Of a stretch of DNA of 64,000 nt, positions 23,397 to 34,072 are shown in pieces (the first letter of the stretch is position 1; every line of letters begins with the position of its first letter). The stretch is from Phymatolithon calcareum (lineage: Eukaryota; Rhodophyta; Florideophyceae; Hapalidiales): NCBI GenBank assembly GCA_977006965.1, contig OZ345362.1, positions 2,046,001-2,110,000 on the forward strand. Reading direction: 5' to 3'. Under the pieces are notes generated by a model that worked only from the letters and a program-made list of their open reading frames with translations, was not told the origin of the DNA and made no database searches. The position numbers and the translations under genes were made by a program.

Positions 23397-24520
23397 TATG
23401 ACTCGAAAGTACGGCGCGTGGAACGAAAATACGTTTAAGGTGTAGAAAAAACAACAGGGGGAGTGAAATATTCGATGAGAAGGTGACTCACAGGTGCACG
23501 TGGAGTCGCTCGACGGTGAGCAGAGCTTTAAAATGATGCATTGAGGCTCCAGATGTATGGAGGCGATTCTTTAGCCCTGTCGGCTGATATAAATTTGTTG
23601 ACATGTTATGATGGTCTCTGTTGCATTGGTCCAATTATATCCGACGAGCACAACGTGTGGGCCTTCTGACCGACGGGGGACCTAAAAATGAACATAGATA
23701 AGAGACAGAAACACGGCTTACAGAACCAGAATGCAGCATGGAAGCTCCTGGGACAACGCCTGCGTAGGGTAGAAAAGTGTGTTTTCAATTCACACAGTGG
23801 CGTCTGAGGAAATTATCTTCTCTCACGAACTTCTACGACATGTTTTCCAAGAATGGTCTACGCACCAAGCAGTGAGGATGAAAGAAAGCAGACACAGAAT
23901 TCTCTGTGCAAGGGTGGTATGTAGGTCAGTTTCCAAGAAATTCTCCCAAGGTAATAGAAGAAATGGGCAGTCAAGGAGCATGGGCAGTTAGAATACTGAA
24001 GAGCATATTGAGAAAGCCAACATGGACCCCTACAGAGGAGACCAACGTGGGCCGAGCCATCGACGCGATACAAAGTAATTCTGATTAAGGAACCGAAATT
24101 TCGAGTGTTGTAGAATGCAAAGAAAGGTGCCGACTTTCCTCAAGATGGGACACATGGTACCTTCTCAATAAATCCTCTTAATTACGACTTCTACGACACG
24201 TAAGCTGTCGTAATGTCGCGAAATTTCAGTTTTGAGCTTGTTATTGAGACGGGCTACTGTAGGGGTACTTACAATGAGCAACTTAGGAGTCTGCTCAATC
24301 TTGAACACACGACTGGGGTTACTCGCGATGAGCAACTTTGGAGCCGGTATGTCCTCGTCGAGGTCTAAGGTCAAAGAACTTATCCCTGGTTATCGTTGTG
24401 AAGCAAACTTCGATGGTTGTTTTCTTACTTGTTTGCCGAACTCCATCGACGGATGGGTCCAGCCGCTTTTATAGTGTTCTGCGAAGAGCACAAGGAAATC
24501 ATAATATCGCCTAGGCTTGC
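23397..24520. other. Intergenic, probable retroelement debris
   Basis: No gene recognised. The end of a decayed element may lie at about 24157-24185, where CTCAATAAATCnnCTTAATTAC also occurs at 31203-31225. The frame 23779-23991 has no motif. Confidence 0.4.
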
Positions 24521-24528
24521 GTGGTGTT

Positions 24529-24883
24529 CAGGGATAGTACCAATATTATTGTTATTTATTGGGGCACATGATGCAATAGGAATTGCAATACCAATAATGC
24601 AAGGTTGAAGGCAATAGGAATTGCAATATCTTACCATTCTTCCAATATCAATTGCAATAACAGAATCTAATTCAGGTCCTCCTGCGCCATGTCTTCACTC
24701 GCGCATTCGGCGATCTTGCCAGCGCAGAGGAGGGCAAGGGTGTACCCTGATTTTCGATCATATGCCATTACTTTTTGCAATAACTATTGCAATAAGCACC
24801 TCTCAGGGCAATTAAGACTTTATTGCAATTTATTGCAATAAATTGCAGTAAAAAAAATAAAAATAATATTGGTACCAAGCGTG
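24529..24883. mobile_element. hAT-type MITE with perfect 8-bp target duplication
   Basis: A 355-bp non-coding element. The left end starts CAGGGATAGTACCAATATTA; the right end reads, on the minus strand, CACGCTTGGTACCAATATTA, giving an imperfect terminal inverted repeat of about 28 bp. It is flanked exactly by GTGGTGTT on both sides (24521-24528 and 24884-24891), an 8-bp duplication as made by hAT transposases. The interior is AT-rich and carries at least six ATTGCAA motifs, also present near the ends of the hAT element at 48459-51138. It encodes no protein. Confidence 0.88.
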
Positions 24884-24891
24884 GTGGTGTT

Positions 24892-25796
24892 CCAATTCCG
24901 TACCCTATAATGGGTATTCCTAAGATTGTATTTTGCGCGCAAGTGGTAAATTCCGTGAAATAAAGAAATGCACGTAAGAAACCGTATGCCCGCCTTGCGA
25001 ATCCCTTGGATACAGTTCGTGTAACTATAAGAAAGCGCTCGTGTTCTGGAGTCAATGGCTTCCTTTTTGCTTCTGAATTTCACTGCAATGATTACCAGCA
25101 TTCATCCTCTTTCCTAGCTCAAGTCTTCTCGATTGCCATCCCATCGCTTATATCGATTTAGTGACACTGAACATGCCGTGCAGGTTTCGCTCAGTTCAAG
25201 AAGAAATATTTGCCTTTCGCCCATTCTTTTCGGTGACATCAGCAATATTCCTACTTCTCGGTTCCTTATTCAGACTTGTAAGGGGAGTGGATTTTGAAAA
25301 ATCCACTCCCCCGCGATAAAGACTAGAAACTGCCAAGTACCTGATATAATGTTGTGGTGGAAGTTATGTCTCCAGATGTTGATTTATTCGACAAATCGAT
25401 ACAAAAATTGAAGAAGGGCTATGGCGTGAGAGATGCTAACTAAACTCAAATTTCTGATCAATGAGAAGCTGATGCAGAACAACTTCAGGTGCTCATCTTC
25501 AGTGTGCCAAAGCGTTCTTCTTTCCTTCCAGACAGCGTTTTTCCCTGAACTCGGAATTGAATAGGTGACGGCATCGGTGGTCGTCTTTTTGTGTGCAGCA
25601 AGAAGGATCACAACTCAGGACCAAAAATTGAAGGCAACGGAGTGCAGTTCTCTTCCAGCTACCCACTGTCTCAACAGCCACCAATCTGAGCTCCGTGATG
25701 GCGATGGCCTGGCTAAGAATGGAAGTGAATCATTCTGCCACTTCCTGAAGCAGTGGAATGCTTTTGACCAAACAAAATCAGTTCATGCACTTTTTT
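24892..25796. other. Intergenic, nothing recognised but one hairpin
   Basis: No gene seen. A hairpin with 14-nt perfect arms and a 2-nt centre lies at 25282-25311 (arm GGGGAGTGGATTTT). Confidence 0.5.
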
Positions 25797-27433
25797 TCAT
25801 TGTTGTCGGCGTATTATAATTGCAACAATTACCGCTACAAACACGAAGAGCACACATCCGCCCAGCGCAGTAAGTAACAGCCAACCCAAAATTTCCGGTG
25901 GTATGCCTGTGGATGGAGACCCACAATCAAGAGGCACTGCATTCAGTCGATTGATAAAATTTCGCAACTCTCCTTCATACCGAAGCCTCAGAATACCCCT
26001 GTCAATTAGAACTTTCGTAGAACGGCGGACTCTAGGTCCATAAAATAAACCGATATCGAAAGTGTGAAACGGTGTTGCTGTTTTGTAGACCGTAAGTTTA
26101 GAGCATGCTTTTCGTTTTCCCAACTGATATCGAGCAGAACTCTGCACTTTAGGGACAAATAACTGGTCAGAACTCCACGAAAAATATCTTGCGAAAAAAA
26201 GCAAAAGGAATAGAACAGCTTACTTCCATGGAAACAGCAAACTTCGCTGGATGGGTGTCATCAAGAATTTTGTCGTAGCTGTGGTGAAAAGTCATGTTAG
26301 AAAATCGAAGCAGTCTTTAGCGCTGTAAAATTGACGCCATATGCGTACCAGTCGTCAGGTCCCTTGCACCAGTGCCAAGGAGGATTGCTATGTTTGTATT
26401 TCATTTCAGGATCAACGTGTTTGCGCCACACGATTTCCGCCCCTCCTCCTTGTTTGATGACGTATTCCCTTAGCTCTCTTGGGCCAAGTGCAGCGAGAGG
26501 TTGCTCTATCGCCTCGGTCTTCTTCAGGAACAAAAAGTTAACCACAGAGATCTCATAGAACAAGACAGCGATAACGAAAAAAGCAGCAGCGCCACGATCC
26601 CAACAGCGAACCGCACCTCTGTTAAGGAGACGAATGTTTTCCTTCTTTTTCGGCTTGTAGTCGAAGAGAGCCTCCTCATCGAGCTCGAAATCCCCAAGAA
26701 GATGTCGGGCGATGCCCTGCACCGTTCTAGGGGTTGCAAAATAAATTGCGAGCCAGAGACGTACGATTATGAAAAATATGACGACGCCCAGAAGAAGCAT
26801 CCAGGTTTTCAACTGGAAAGGCCTCAAAATTGTCGAGAATGCTTCAGCTAAGATGGTACCACTGTCTCGGCGCCCTATGAGTACAATCATTTCGCTGGAA
26901 ATAGGAGTGGAAGCGCGAGTGCGACTTGTTATCCGATGAGGTAAGTTGAACAAGGCCCCTCCAACGATGAAGTGATGCTGCTGCTCGTGTGCAACGAAGT
27001 TTATCATTTCGTCAAATGTGCAGCTGGGACCTCCAAAGACACAGAAGTACTCCTCATACGGCAAATTGTCCAGTATGTCGAAAAATATACCGTGTAAACG
27101 GGGAAAGGTCATTTTCCTGTCTTTGCAATGGAACAATTTGACATCGTCTTCAGATGTCATTTTCGGATCCAAGACAATGAACTGCGGTAGGTTAGTGACT
27201 TGAATGCTATCAGCTTCCAAGTGAAAGAGTTAAAACCATACCGGTGGCTCGGACAGGAACACGAAGATGGGAGAGTTACGGCCGGGCTCGAAGTGACGCG
27301 GATCTCTGCGCAATCGATTGACGCATTTGTTCTGAGCAATAGATGAACCATTGGGTTGCGCCACTGCTGAATTTGAAACGACTAGGGCAGAGATCAAAAG
27401 CAGCGAAAGGCGGTAAAAATCCATCACGACCAT
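25797..27433 (-). CDS. Ionotropic glutamate receptor-like membrane protein, four exons
   Basis: Proposed exons: 27433-27242, 27181-26349, 26278-26224 and 26141-25797 (474 residues). Introns are 60, 70 and 82 bp. Intron 1 has a CACTAAC branch and CCGCAG acceptor, intron 2 a GTACGC donor, TTCTAAC branch and CCACAG acceptor, and intron 3 a GTAAGC donor. Its acceptor is either 26142 (preferred, after AAAGTGCAG) or 26163. A signal peptide covers about residues 4-25. A ligand-binding S1-like region is followed by TM1 (about 189-212), a charged loop, TM (about 260-282), an S2-like region and a final TM (about 446-469). Spacing and S1-TM-TM-S2-TM order recall glutamate receptor channels, but the canonical SYTANLAAF gate motif is absent. 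Either a divergent ligand-gated channel or a receptor without channel activity. Gene structure is firmer than the family call. Confidence 0.62.
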
Positions 27434-28839
27434 GGGAGGCACCAAGTCGAGGATGGCCGGAGCGAATGATTCCTCTGTATCATGAGCACCATGAATCAAC
27501 CTACATAGTTCTCTGCAATAAGGAGATCTTCAGGTAGAAGGTTCCGCATGCCAATTAATTGAACATAATGTAGAACTTCGCCCAATCTCAGTAGCCCAAT
27601 AGTGTGCAATAATTTTTTTCTTTATGCAGAGAGAGAAAGAAATAGGATGTTTCCTTGTTGTTCCTCCCCATAGAACAGGATGACGAAATGCAAACCATTT
27701 TTTTAGAAGAAAATATAGATATTTTGTCGGACCGTTTCCTATGGCGCTCCAGGATTAATGTTGAAGACGGACCGAGCCGTTCTACAAGTGTACTATGGAA
27801 TGCTGGGCAGGCCTCATGAAGCCATTTATGCATAATGGCACTTACTGTCCCTAGACTACAAACTATCCTTACAGTCGCAGGACAGTTCTGTCAGACTGAG
27901 AACAATTTGGATAATTATTTATTATTTTTATTTTTCTATCGTCAGAAGATCTTGCACGCCGCATTGTTTTTGGATACACGAGCAAACACGAAGTGTTGGA
28001 AAGCGAGAACTTGGACCGAATACGTAATTCTCTTGGAATTGAAGGACCCGGCAGCGCCCGAGCAAGCACATTACTTTATAATCAAAAATTAAAGTTTCAG
28101 ATTTCTTCAGGATCTACTGGACAACAGGGCACACTTAGACCGTTATGATGGAGAAAGGAAAAAAAACCGAAATCGACCCTTGAAAAACGTTACGCGTAAC
28201 GTACACGCTTGTAAATTATGCCTGATAGTTGTTGAGTCTTGGAACTTCACTGAACCTTCATTTGGCAATATCCAGTTCGCATCATCCCGGACGGCAAAAA
28301 AGACGTTTCCGCTTGATAAGGGAAGCAGCTCTGCCACGGCACTGTGGCATCGGGACGAGGTGACGTTCGATTGGAGCTTTGGAAATATTTTTGTACCTCC
28401 GAGAAGAATTGTTTCTACTGAGTTGTCGCGCTGGCATCTCCTGCAGATTTGATATAACATCCAACTGGAACGTTCGGTGATGTGCTGTGTTTTTTAAAAG
28501 CTCCCAGCACGTCAATTTGAGTAACAGGACCGCTTCGCTGTCTTAGGTGGCTGGCGCACTCTATTCCCCTAAAGTCTCCTTAATTCGAATTTCTCTTCCT
28601 GTGAGGGCCTGAGTAAGTCTTTTGCCTTCATATTTCGTCTCTTGGTCCATTTCCATGGATCGCAGTGCTCGTTGGAGCGCTACGAGCTCAAGCAAAGCAC
28701 CGGTTCCAAAGTATGTCGCCACGGTTGATTTTCTCCGCAACGGGGCTCTGTTGAAAATCACTCTTCGGCACCTGAGACGCGTGTTTTGGTCTCTTACATT
28801 TTGCACCCCTTGCACCTTGTTCGGGTTGTCTATGGAAAG
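27434..28839. other. Intergenic, nothing recognised
   Basis: No supportable gene. Frames on both strands (for example 28143-28460 minus, 28180-28452 plus) overlap and lack motifs. The upstream region of the receptor-like gene shows no TATA box I trust. Confidence 0.45.
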
Positions 28840-29760
28840 TTTTCTTTCTTTCTTTAATGCAGAATGCGTTAATTAACGCCAGAACTTACCCTAGAGCAAG
28901 TTCTCATTATTCAAATATTGGAGTATCTCTACGGGTCTCTCCCTGCACAGATCTTCTACCGTTTTGTCTCGCACTCTTCCGATGAATTGTCGTCGAGAGG
29001 CAGTCCTCCCAGAACAATGTAGGATGAGGTGCTCCACTGTCTCCTTGACGCCATACGGGCACATCTTGCATACTGGGTCGTAGAGAAGCGGTTTATTCTC
29101 GCTGTGTCCATGGTGAAAGCTTGCCACAATAGGGCTGCAGTTCACTATGAGCTGGTGCAGTACCACCTCTGCGCGTCTCCGCGAGATGTACAGATCTTTC
29201 GGAAGCGTAGGAAGGGTCACTGGTTTGCTTCTACAGAGCGGTTTGATGATGGATCGTGCCGCTTCCAAACTGAGAGGTATCGTTTGGAGTTTTTATTATC
29301 CGCCCTTATTCTTCCTCGTTCCAGCCTTTAGCGGTTTCCTCTAGTCGGCACTTCTTCCACCCCTTGCCGTCTTCCGCTTGTCTAACGCTCCTTTAAGGTC
29401 CTCCTCTTCTCTGAGATACCCAATATCCTTTGATACGTCTGTCAAATCCTGTTCTCTTCCTCCATATTCTTCTGCCTCTTCCAGGTGCTTCTTCCGCCCA
29501 ACTAGGCTCAAAACGAACCTTTCAGCCTGGTGTGCTCTCCTCATCCCCGGGCTGGCGAGTCCGCACAGCACGCATATCCGCTCTGTTCGATGTTCGGCAT
29601 ATTTTCCAAATATGTACTTGTAGAAAAGACCCTCTGCTGCTTCGATCGCTGCTCGCAATCGCTTGGCCATCAGAGTCAAATGAGTAGCATACTCCCATTT
29701 GGGGAGAATCAAAAATCCTGAGACTCGAATGTGATTGTGCTATTTTTGAATGGCTTTGCA
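28840..29760 (-). pseudogene. LINE retroelement C-terminal fragment, frameshifted
   Basis: Minus-strand remains of a non-LTR retroelement polyprotein. The upstream piece (29712-29341) includes LPKWEYATHLTLMAKRLR and LFYKYIFG, typical of the thumb after the reverse transcriptase catalytic core. The downstream piece (29268-28891) ends with a zinc-binding CKMC-ETVEHLILHC module, typical of LINE C-termini. Stops and a frame change separate them. A purine-rich 3' tail (AAAGAAAGAAAGAAAAC on the element strand) ends near 28840. The catalytic region is absent, so it is a 5'-truncated dead copy. Confidence 0.72.
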
Positions 29761-30039
29761 AGAAATGACCTAGTGACAGGTTCTAATGGGTTCATTTCAT
29801 CTCTTTTTCTTCTCTTGAGTTATGATGAAGCAGAACATCAGGTTCGGACTACTGTGGGCGGCACTACATGTGGCCGCATTTTATTGACCAGTAAGAAAGT
29901 AATGTCTCTGATTATGTTCAGGGATGAAATTCAACTCGTCCCAAACTGACTTCCTTGTCCAAAAGACACAGCAACCGTCAACTCAGGAGAGCTAGAATAT
30001 CTGAAAAGCTTGATGCCGGTTAAATGTTCACAAAAAACT
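29761..30039. other. Probable retroelement debris
   Basis: Short frames only. This lies between a minus-strand LINE relic and a plus-strand LINE 3' end, and nothing else is recognised. Confidence 0.35.
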
Positions 30040-30362
30040 CAGATCCACAGCCGCCAAGATGTTGTCCAGAATATCGGGAAGACCAATTGCCGATAAGTCT
30101 AAGGACCCGACTATCGATGTGTTATTGTGCGCCAGAGACAAAAGATGGAGTTGGCTCGGACGCATTGCTAGGATTGACAAAAGTCGCTTGGCTTGTCAAG
30201 TGTAACTTCACTGCGTCCGACCAACTCCCAGTCAATCTTTGGCGACGTCCCAGGCCTCGACGTGCAAACAGCAGTCAAACTTGCAACAAATAGAATGGAA
30301 GAAGCTTAGGCGCTCAAAGCGTTGCTAGCCCCACAAGGAGAATACGCAGAATGAATGAATGA
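30040..30362 (+). mobile_element. LINE-type retroelement 3' end, copy 2
   Basis: This is homologous to 10130-10340 over about 190 bp (shared TGGCGACGTCCCAGGCCTCG and GCAGTCAAACTTGCAAC blocks). The preceding sequence reads RDKRWSWLGRIARIDKSRLA in one frame, a typical LINE C-terminal pattern. It ends in a (GAAT)n microsatellite tail (30341-30363), where copy 1 has an A-rich tail. A SINE follows immediately. Confidence 0.65.
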
Positions 30363-30364
30363 AT

Positions 30365-30570
30365 GATGCCGGTTCGAGGAGTGTCTCAAGCAGGTATTAA
30401 ATGGCATACCGCAAAGGGCACACGGGTGTGGCCGTGTAGTGGTGTGCCGCAATACTCGCGGGGAGCGGTTACACGAGTACCCACAATGGATCCAGTCCAG
30501 GGGCATCTCAGAGGCCCGCTAGATGTTGTGCAACTCATATATCGTGCAATAAAGAAAGGAAGAAAAGCTT
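30365..30570 (+). mobile_element. SINE copy joined to a LINE tail
   Basis: This matches the SINE at 8918-9195 in the opposite orientation. Shared blocks include CACGGGTGTGGCCGTGTAGTGG, then GGTTACACGAGTACCCA, then AGGCCCnCTAGATG. It begins with a B-box-like GCCGGTTCGAGGAG and ends in AATAAAGAAAGGAAGAAAAGC. It starts directly at the (GAAT)n tail of the preceding LINE, so it either inserted there or is part of a LINE-SINE chimera. Confidence 0.72.
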
Positions 30571-30572
30571 GA

Positions 30573-31108
30573 TTTTCGGAGCACCATTGGATATTCTAGT
30601 CCTTAAACAAGCGGCCATACGTTCAAGTTTGCAAACATGTGACAGCACGAGGCAAGGAAAGAGACACACCCTAGGGCATCATCATCCGAAAACGGCGTAG
30701 CATCCTCCAAGCTGTTGGAGAGAATCTGCAACTCATGGGCCACTGTTTTTCACTTGAAGCTCATAGCGGTATTCGCGCACGGCTGGGACCATATTATGAA
30801 CAAGTGGATGTACACAGCATTTGTGAAACCCGAGGTTGGAATAAGTAATCCACCTGACTTCTGGGAAGTGGAGCAACGCGTTTTCCACCAATTTTTTGCT
30901 GGCCTGCGTAAGGCTGAGAAGACAGACCCGTAGATGCCTTCATGGATAACAAGTGCGGAGTGAATTTCTCAGAGCCGCGGAAAACATGATTTGTCAGCAA
31001 TGCTTCAGGAGAGCAACCAGGAAAAAGTCAGTGAATTTGACCAATAAGAGCTTCATATATCTTACTAATGCATCCCCAAGCAGCACAAATTCCCGTCGAG
31101 GGCGATGG
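30573..31108. other. Intergenic, nothing recognised
   Basis: Short frames only, no motifs. Confidence 0.4.
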
Positions 31109-31165
31109 TAATGACTCTACCGCGAGCCATTGACATCATGTCAATGGCTCGTGGTAGAGTCATTA
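31109..31165. repeat. Near-perfect hairpin, 27-nt arms
   Basis: Arms 31109-31135 and 31139-31165 are reverse complements with one C/T mismatch and a 3-nt centre (TCA). The arm begins TAATGACTCTACCGCGAGCC. First of four foldbacks within 570 bp. Confidence 0.93.
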
Positions 31166-31446
31166 AGATACTATGAAACTCTCATGAAAACTTTCGAGTC
31201 TACTGCTCAATAAATCAACTTAATTACTATACTGACGCTACAAACCGCAGAGGGATATTTGATGATTTTATTTTTGAGAGCTCCCAAAGCCTCACCTTGG
31301 AGTAACGGGGCAGCTCTTGCATAATCTCTACGCTAAAGTCATCTGGCTGCTCAAAACGTTCTTGATTCGTAATTCTCTCCCAACAAGAGCTCCTGTGAGT
31401 CTCTTGCACTCAAACCGCAGAGGCACTGTGATTGGTTGGGAGACAG

Positions 31447-31486
31447 GAAAAAAGTCCACTGGCACTAGTGCCCGTGGACTTTTTTC
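31447..31486. repeat. Near-perfect 40-bp palindrome
   Basis: Two 20-nt arms with no loop and one mismatch; the arm begins GAAAAAAGTCCAC. Confidence 0.92.
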
Positions 31487-31574
31487 AGCTGCCGATCAAC
31501 ATAATTCTGAGCAATTCGGAACAAGATCAATCATGTCACACACATAATGCTGTATGTGCGGAAGTCAAGGTGTG

Positions 31575-31676
31575 ATTTAACTTCCAGTTGATTAATAAGC
31601 CATGGCCTGCTACTCAACTGGAGGTTAAATAGCAGCGTTCAGTCGAAGAAAACGTGCACGTTTACTTCGACTGAAC
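31575..31676. repeat. Two adjacent foldbacks
   Basis: First: arms 31575-31591 and 31614-31630 (17 nt, one mismatch) around a 22-nt loop. Second, six bases further on: 31637-31676, 20-nt arms with no loop and one mismatch (arm GTTCAGTCGAAGAAAACGTG). The sequences are unrelated to each other. Confidence 0.92.
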
Positions 31677-31699
31677 TATGATTTCATTGCGATATAACT

Positions 31700-32870
31700 C
31701 ATCATGTGTTGTGCAGAAAAGTCATGGAGCCGGGCAACAGCCCGTTGAAACTTATCTGGACACCGGAAGAACTGACAACGTTAGAAGAAGCAATGGACAG
31801 ACTTACACACCACTAGCAGAGACCCCTGAGAAGGAACCTGATCGGCAGAAGGAACGCATAGGGAGTGTGCAATAGTTGTCAATTTACTCTAAAAAGGGTA
31901 CCGGACAAGTTAAGTATACAGAAGTGTATTCAGATATACAAGGCGCTAGTACAGCCACGCTGGGAATACGCAATGCACTTAACGCCCTCGTCAGAAGACG
32001 TACAAAATGCCGTCAAGGAAGTAGAAGCAACATTCTTCAATCAAGTATTCGGGCCACTGGCCCGAGGAAGGACGGACAGGCTCCGTCTCCTGTGCCGGAT
32101 CCAGACGGCTCCACATCGTCGAGAAATCTTGGCCTTCAAAATGCTGAGAAGGAACAAGGAGAAGTAACGTATGTATCCAAATGAAGTGCCCGAACAACCA
32201 TGAATTGCAGTACACAAGGAAGGATATCGCCGCGATGGAAACCAGAGAGCCGTTTGGTGAAGCTGTAAAGCATATCCAAACAAACCAGTCTTCACAAACA
32301 CTTCGATCTAAATTTCTGGCAACGGAAGGAGACCGCCTAGAATCGAAGCGGAAAAGGAAGATTCCATACGATAAGACAAGTGAATTGCCAGCAATACTCA
32401 AGTTCCGCAAAGTGAAGCACAGACAACTCGCACTGCAGTATGCCTGCGGAAGATTCCCACAGGCGTCAACAACAAGTATGGCAGAAGAATTCGGCACAAG
32501 AGCCAGAGAGCATATGGAGACCCTTGAAAGCATGCTAGCAGGGTACGACCTAGAAGGAGAAAAACGACTTGAAGCAGAAAAGGCGCTAGATGAGCTCTTA
32601 CTATTTAGCAAGACACTCATAGAACGCATGGAGAACGAAGAAGGCCTGAATTGATTCGTATAAGGCAAGGCAAAAAGCGGTCGAGTCCAAGCACCAGCAA
32701 TCCTGTAGAGGACTGAGATAGGATTACTTTGAATCCTGAGTTTTCCCGTCCGCGATTCTAGTGGGCGTTTCGTGAGCTGCACAAAGGTAGGTAGCATCAG
32801 AGGAAGCCTCGCCCATATCTTCGGAAGTCTGTGGGGCTTTTAAATAAACTTGAATAAAAAATAAAAAAAC
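31700..32870 (+). pseudogene. LINE retroelement 3' half, broken frames
   Basis: Plus-strand non-LTR retroelement remains. The frame 31865-32167 contains LVQPRWEYAMHL and FFNQVFGPLARGRTDRLR, parallel to the minus-strand relic at 29341-29712, so the two belong to related families. A shift leads to the frame 32181-32654, a charged helical C-terminus with no zinc module visible. The 3' untranslated end has GTGGGGCTTTTAAATAAAC followed by an A-rich tail to about 32870, matching the fragment at 19190-19255. Upstream frames are stopped, so it is inactive. Confidence 0.68.
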
Positions 32871-33540
32871 TACAATAAAATGTTCAAATTACGCTAACCA
32901 TAGAAATGACGCTCACAAGTCACAAGGTAGTGCTTGGCAGTCGTAGAATCATGACAAACGGAGGTCTATCAGTCTGCCACTGATGTCAGTATCTTAACGT
33001 CCTCGGCACCTACGTGCATCTCCATTACGCTCATCTCCCCGAGCCCAAGCTGTGGGGATATCGGAAGAGACGGGATTTAACGTGGCTGCCGATGTGGCAA
33101 ACGTTAGGTATAGAACCTTATAAGTCCCTTCGTAGTGCTAACATTTCAATTGACCTTCGGAATGAATATAATACTCGCGGAAGAGAATAACGCGAAGCGA
33201 TTGATTACCAGGATCATCGGTCAAGGGCGCGCGTAACACGACTGGGACGGGTAATGAGGTTGGAAGGAATGATGTGATCTTTGCTGCGATTGAAAACGTC
33301 GATACACTCTGGAGGGTAAAATAGTGATCGTCTGGATTGCAAGGAAGATCATTTGAAGATTGGCGTGCTTGACCCAGTGGCACACGTGCTTTGTTCTCTT
33401 CGTTCGTATTCATACTATACTCCAAGTAAGCATGAGTTTACGGATGCGAACGAAGCGAACATGTGGGGGTTGTGCACCCGCTGCGAGGGATGACATGAGA
33501 CATGTGGGGGTTGTGCACCGGCTGCGAGGGTTCACATTAG
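32871..33540. other. Intergenic with a short direct repeat
   Basis: No gene. Two copies of ATGTGGGGGTTGTGCACC, 41 bp apart (33461 and 33502), lead into the larger duplicated unit. Confidence 0.55.
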
Positions 33541-34072
33541 CCCGAGGTCATGATATTCAACCGAGGCGCAGCCGAGGTCCGAATATCACGGCCTGAGGGC
33601 GATTGTCATCCCGAGAGTACGGTGCACAACACGCTTGTCAACCGGCTGAGAAACAAGTGGAAAATAAGGATTTCGTACGAGTGTGCTATCAAAGCTGCTA
33701 TGTCATCCCTAGGGATGACATAGAGCAATCAATATTCTATGTCATCCCTAGTAGGGATGACATAGAAGCAATCAGTTGCAAGAGGAAGCCGATCATCGGC
33801 ATGTCTACCACCTCAGCCGGTTGACAAGAGCCCGAGGGCATGATATTTAACCGAAGCGCAGCCGAGGTCCGAATATCATGGCCTGAGGGCCATTGTCATC
33901 CCGAGAGTACGGTGCACAACACGCTTGTCAACCGGCTGAGAAACAAGTGGAAAATAAGGATTTCGTACGAGTGTCCTATCAAAGCTGCTATGTCATCCCT
34001 GGGGATGACATAGAAGCAATCAGTTGCAAGAGGAAGCCGATGTCTATCCCCTCAGCCGGTTGACAAATACGT
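33541..34072. repeat. Tandem duplicated unit with nested inverted repeats
   Basis: Unit 1 (33541-33830) and unit 2 (33831-34072) are direct repeats, the second about 50 bp shorter. Each contains a perfect 14-bp inverted repeat, GTCAACCGGCTGAG and its complement (33637-33650 with 33812-33825; 33927-33940 with 34051-34064). Between them lies a hairpin CTATGTCATCCC / GGGATGACATAG: two such hairpins in unit 1 (33698-33723, 33735-33767) and one in unit 2 (33988-34013). No coding potential is seen. Confidence 0.9.

Noticed and set aside
26142-26163. Earlier acceptor (26163) for the third intron of the receptor-like gene
   Set aside because: It would put the TTCTGAC branch site only a few bases from the AG; the acceptor at 26142 gives normal spacing and keeps the frame, so it is preferred but not proven.
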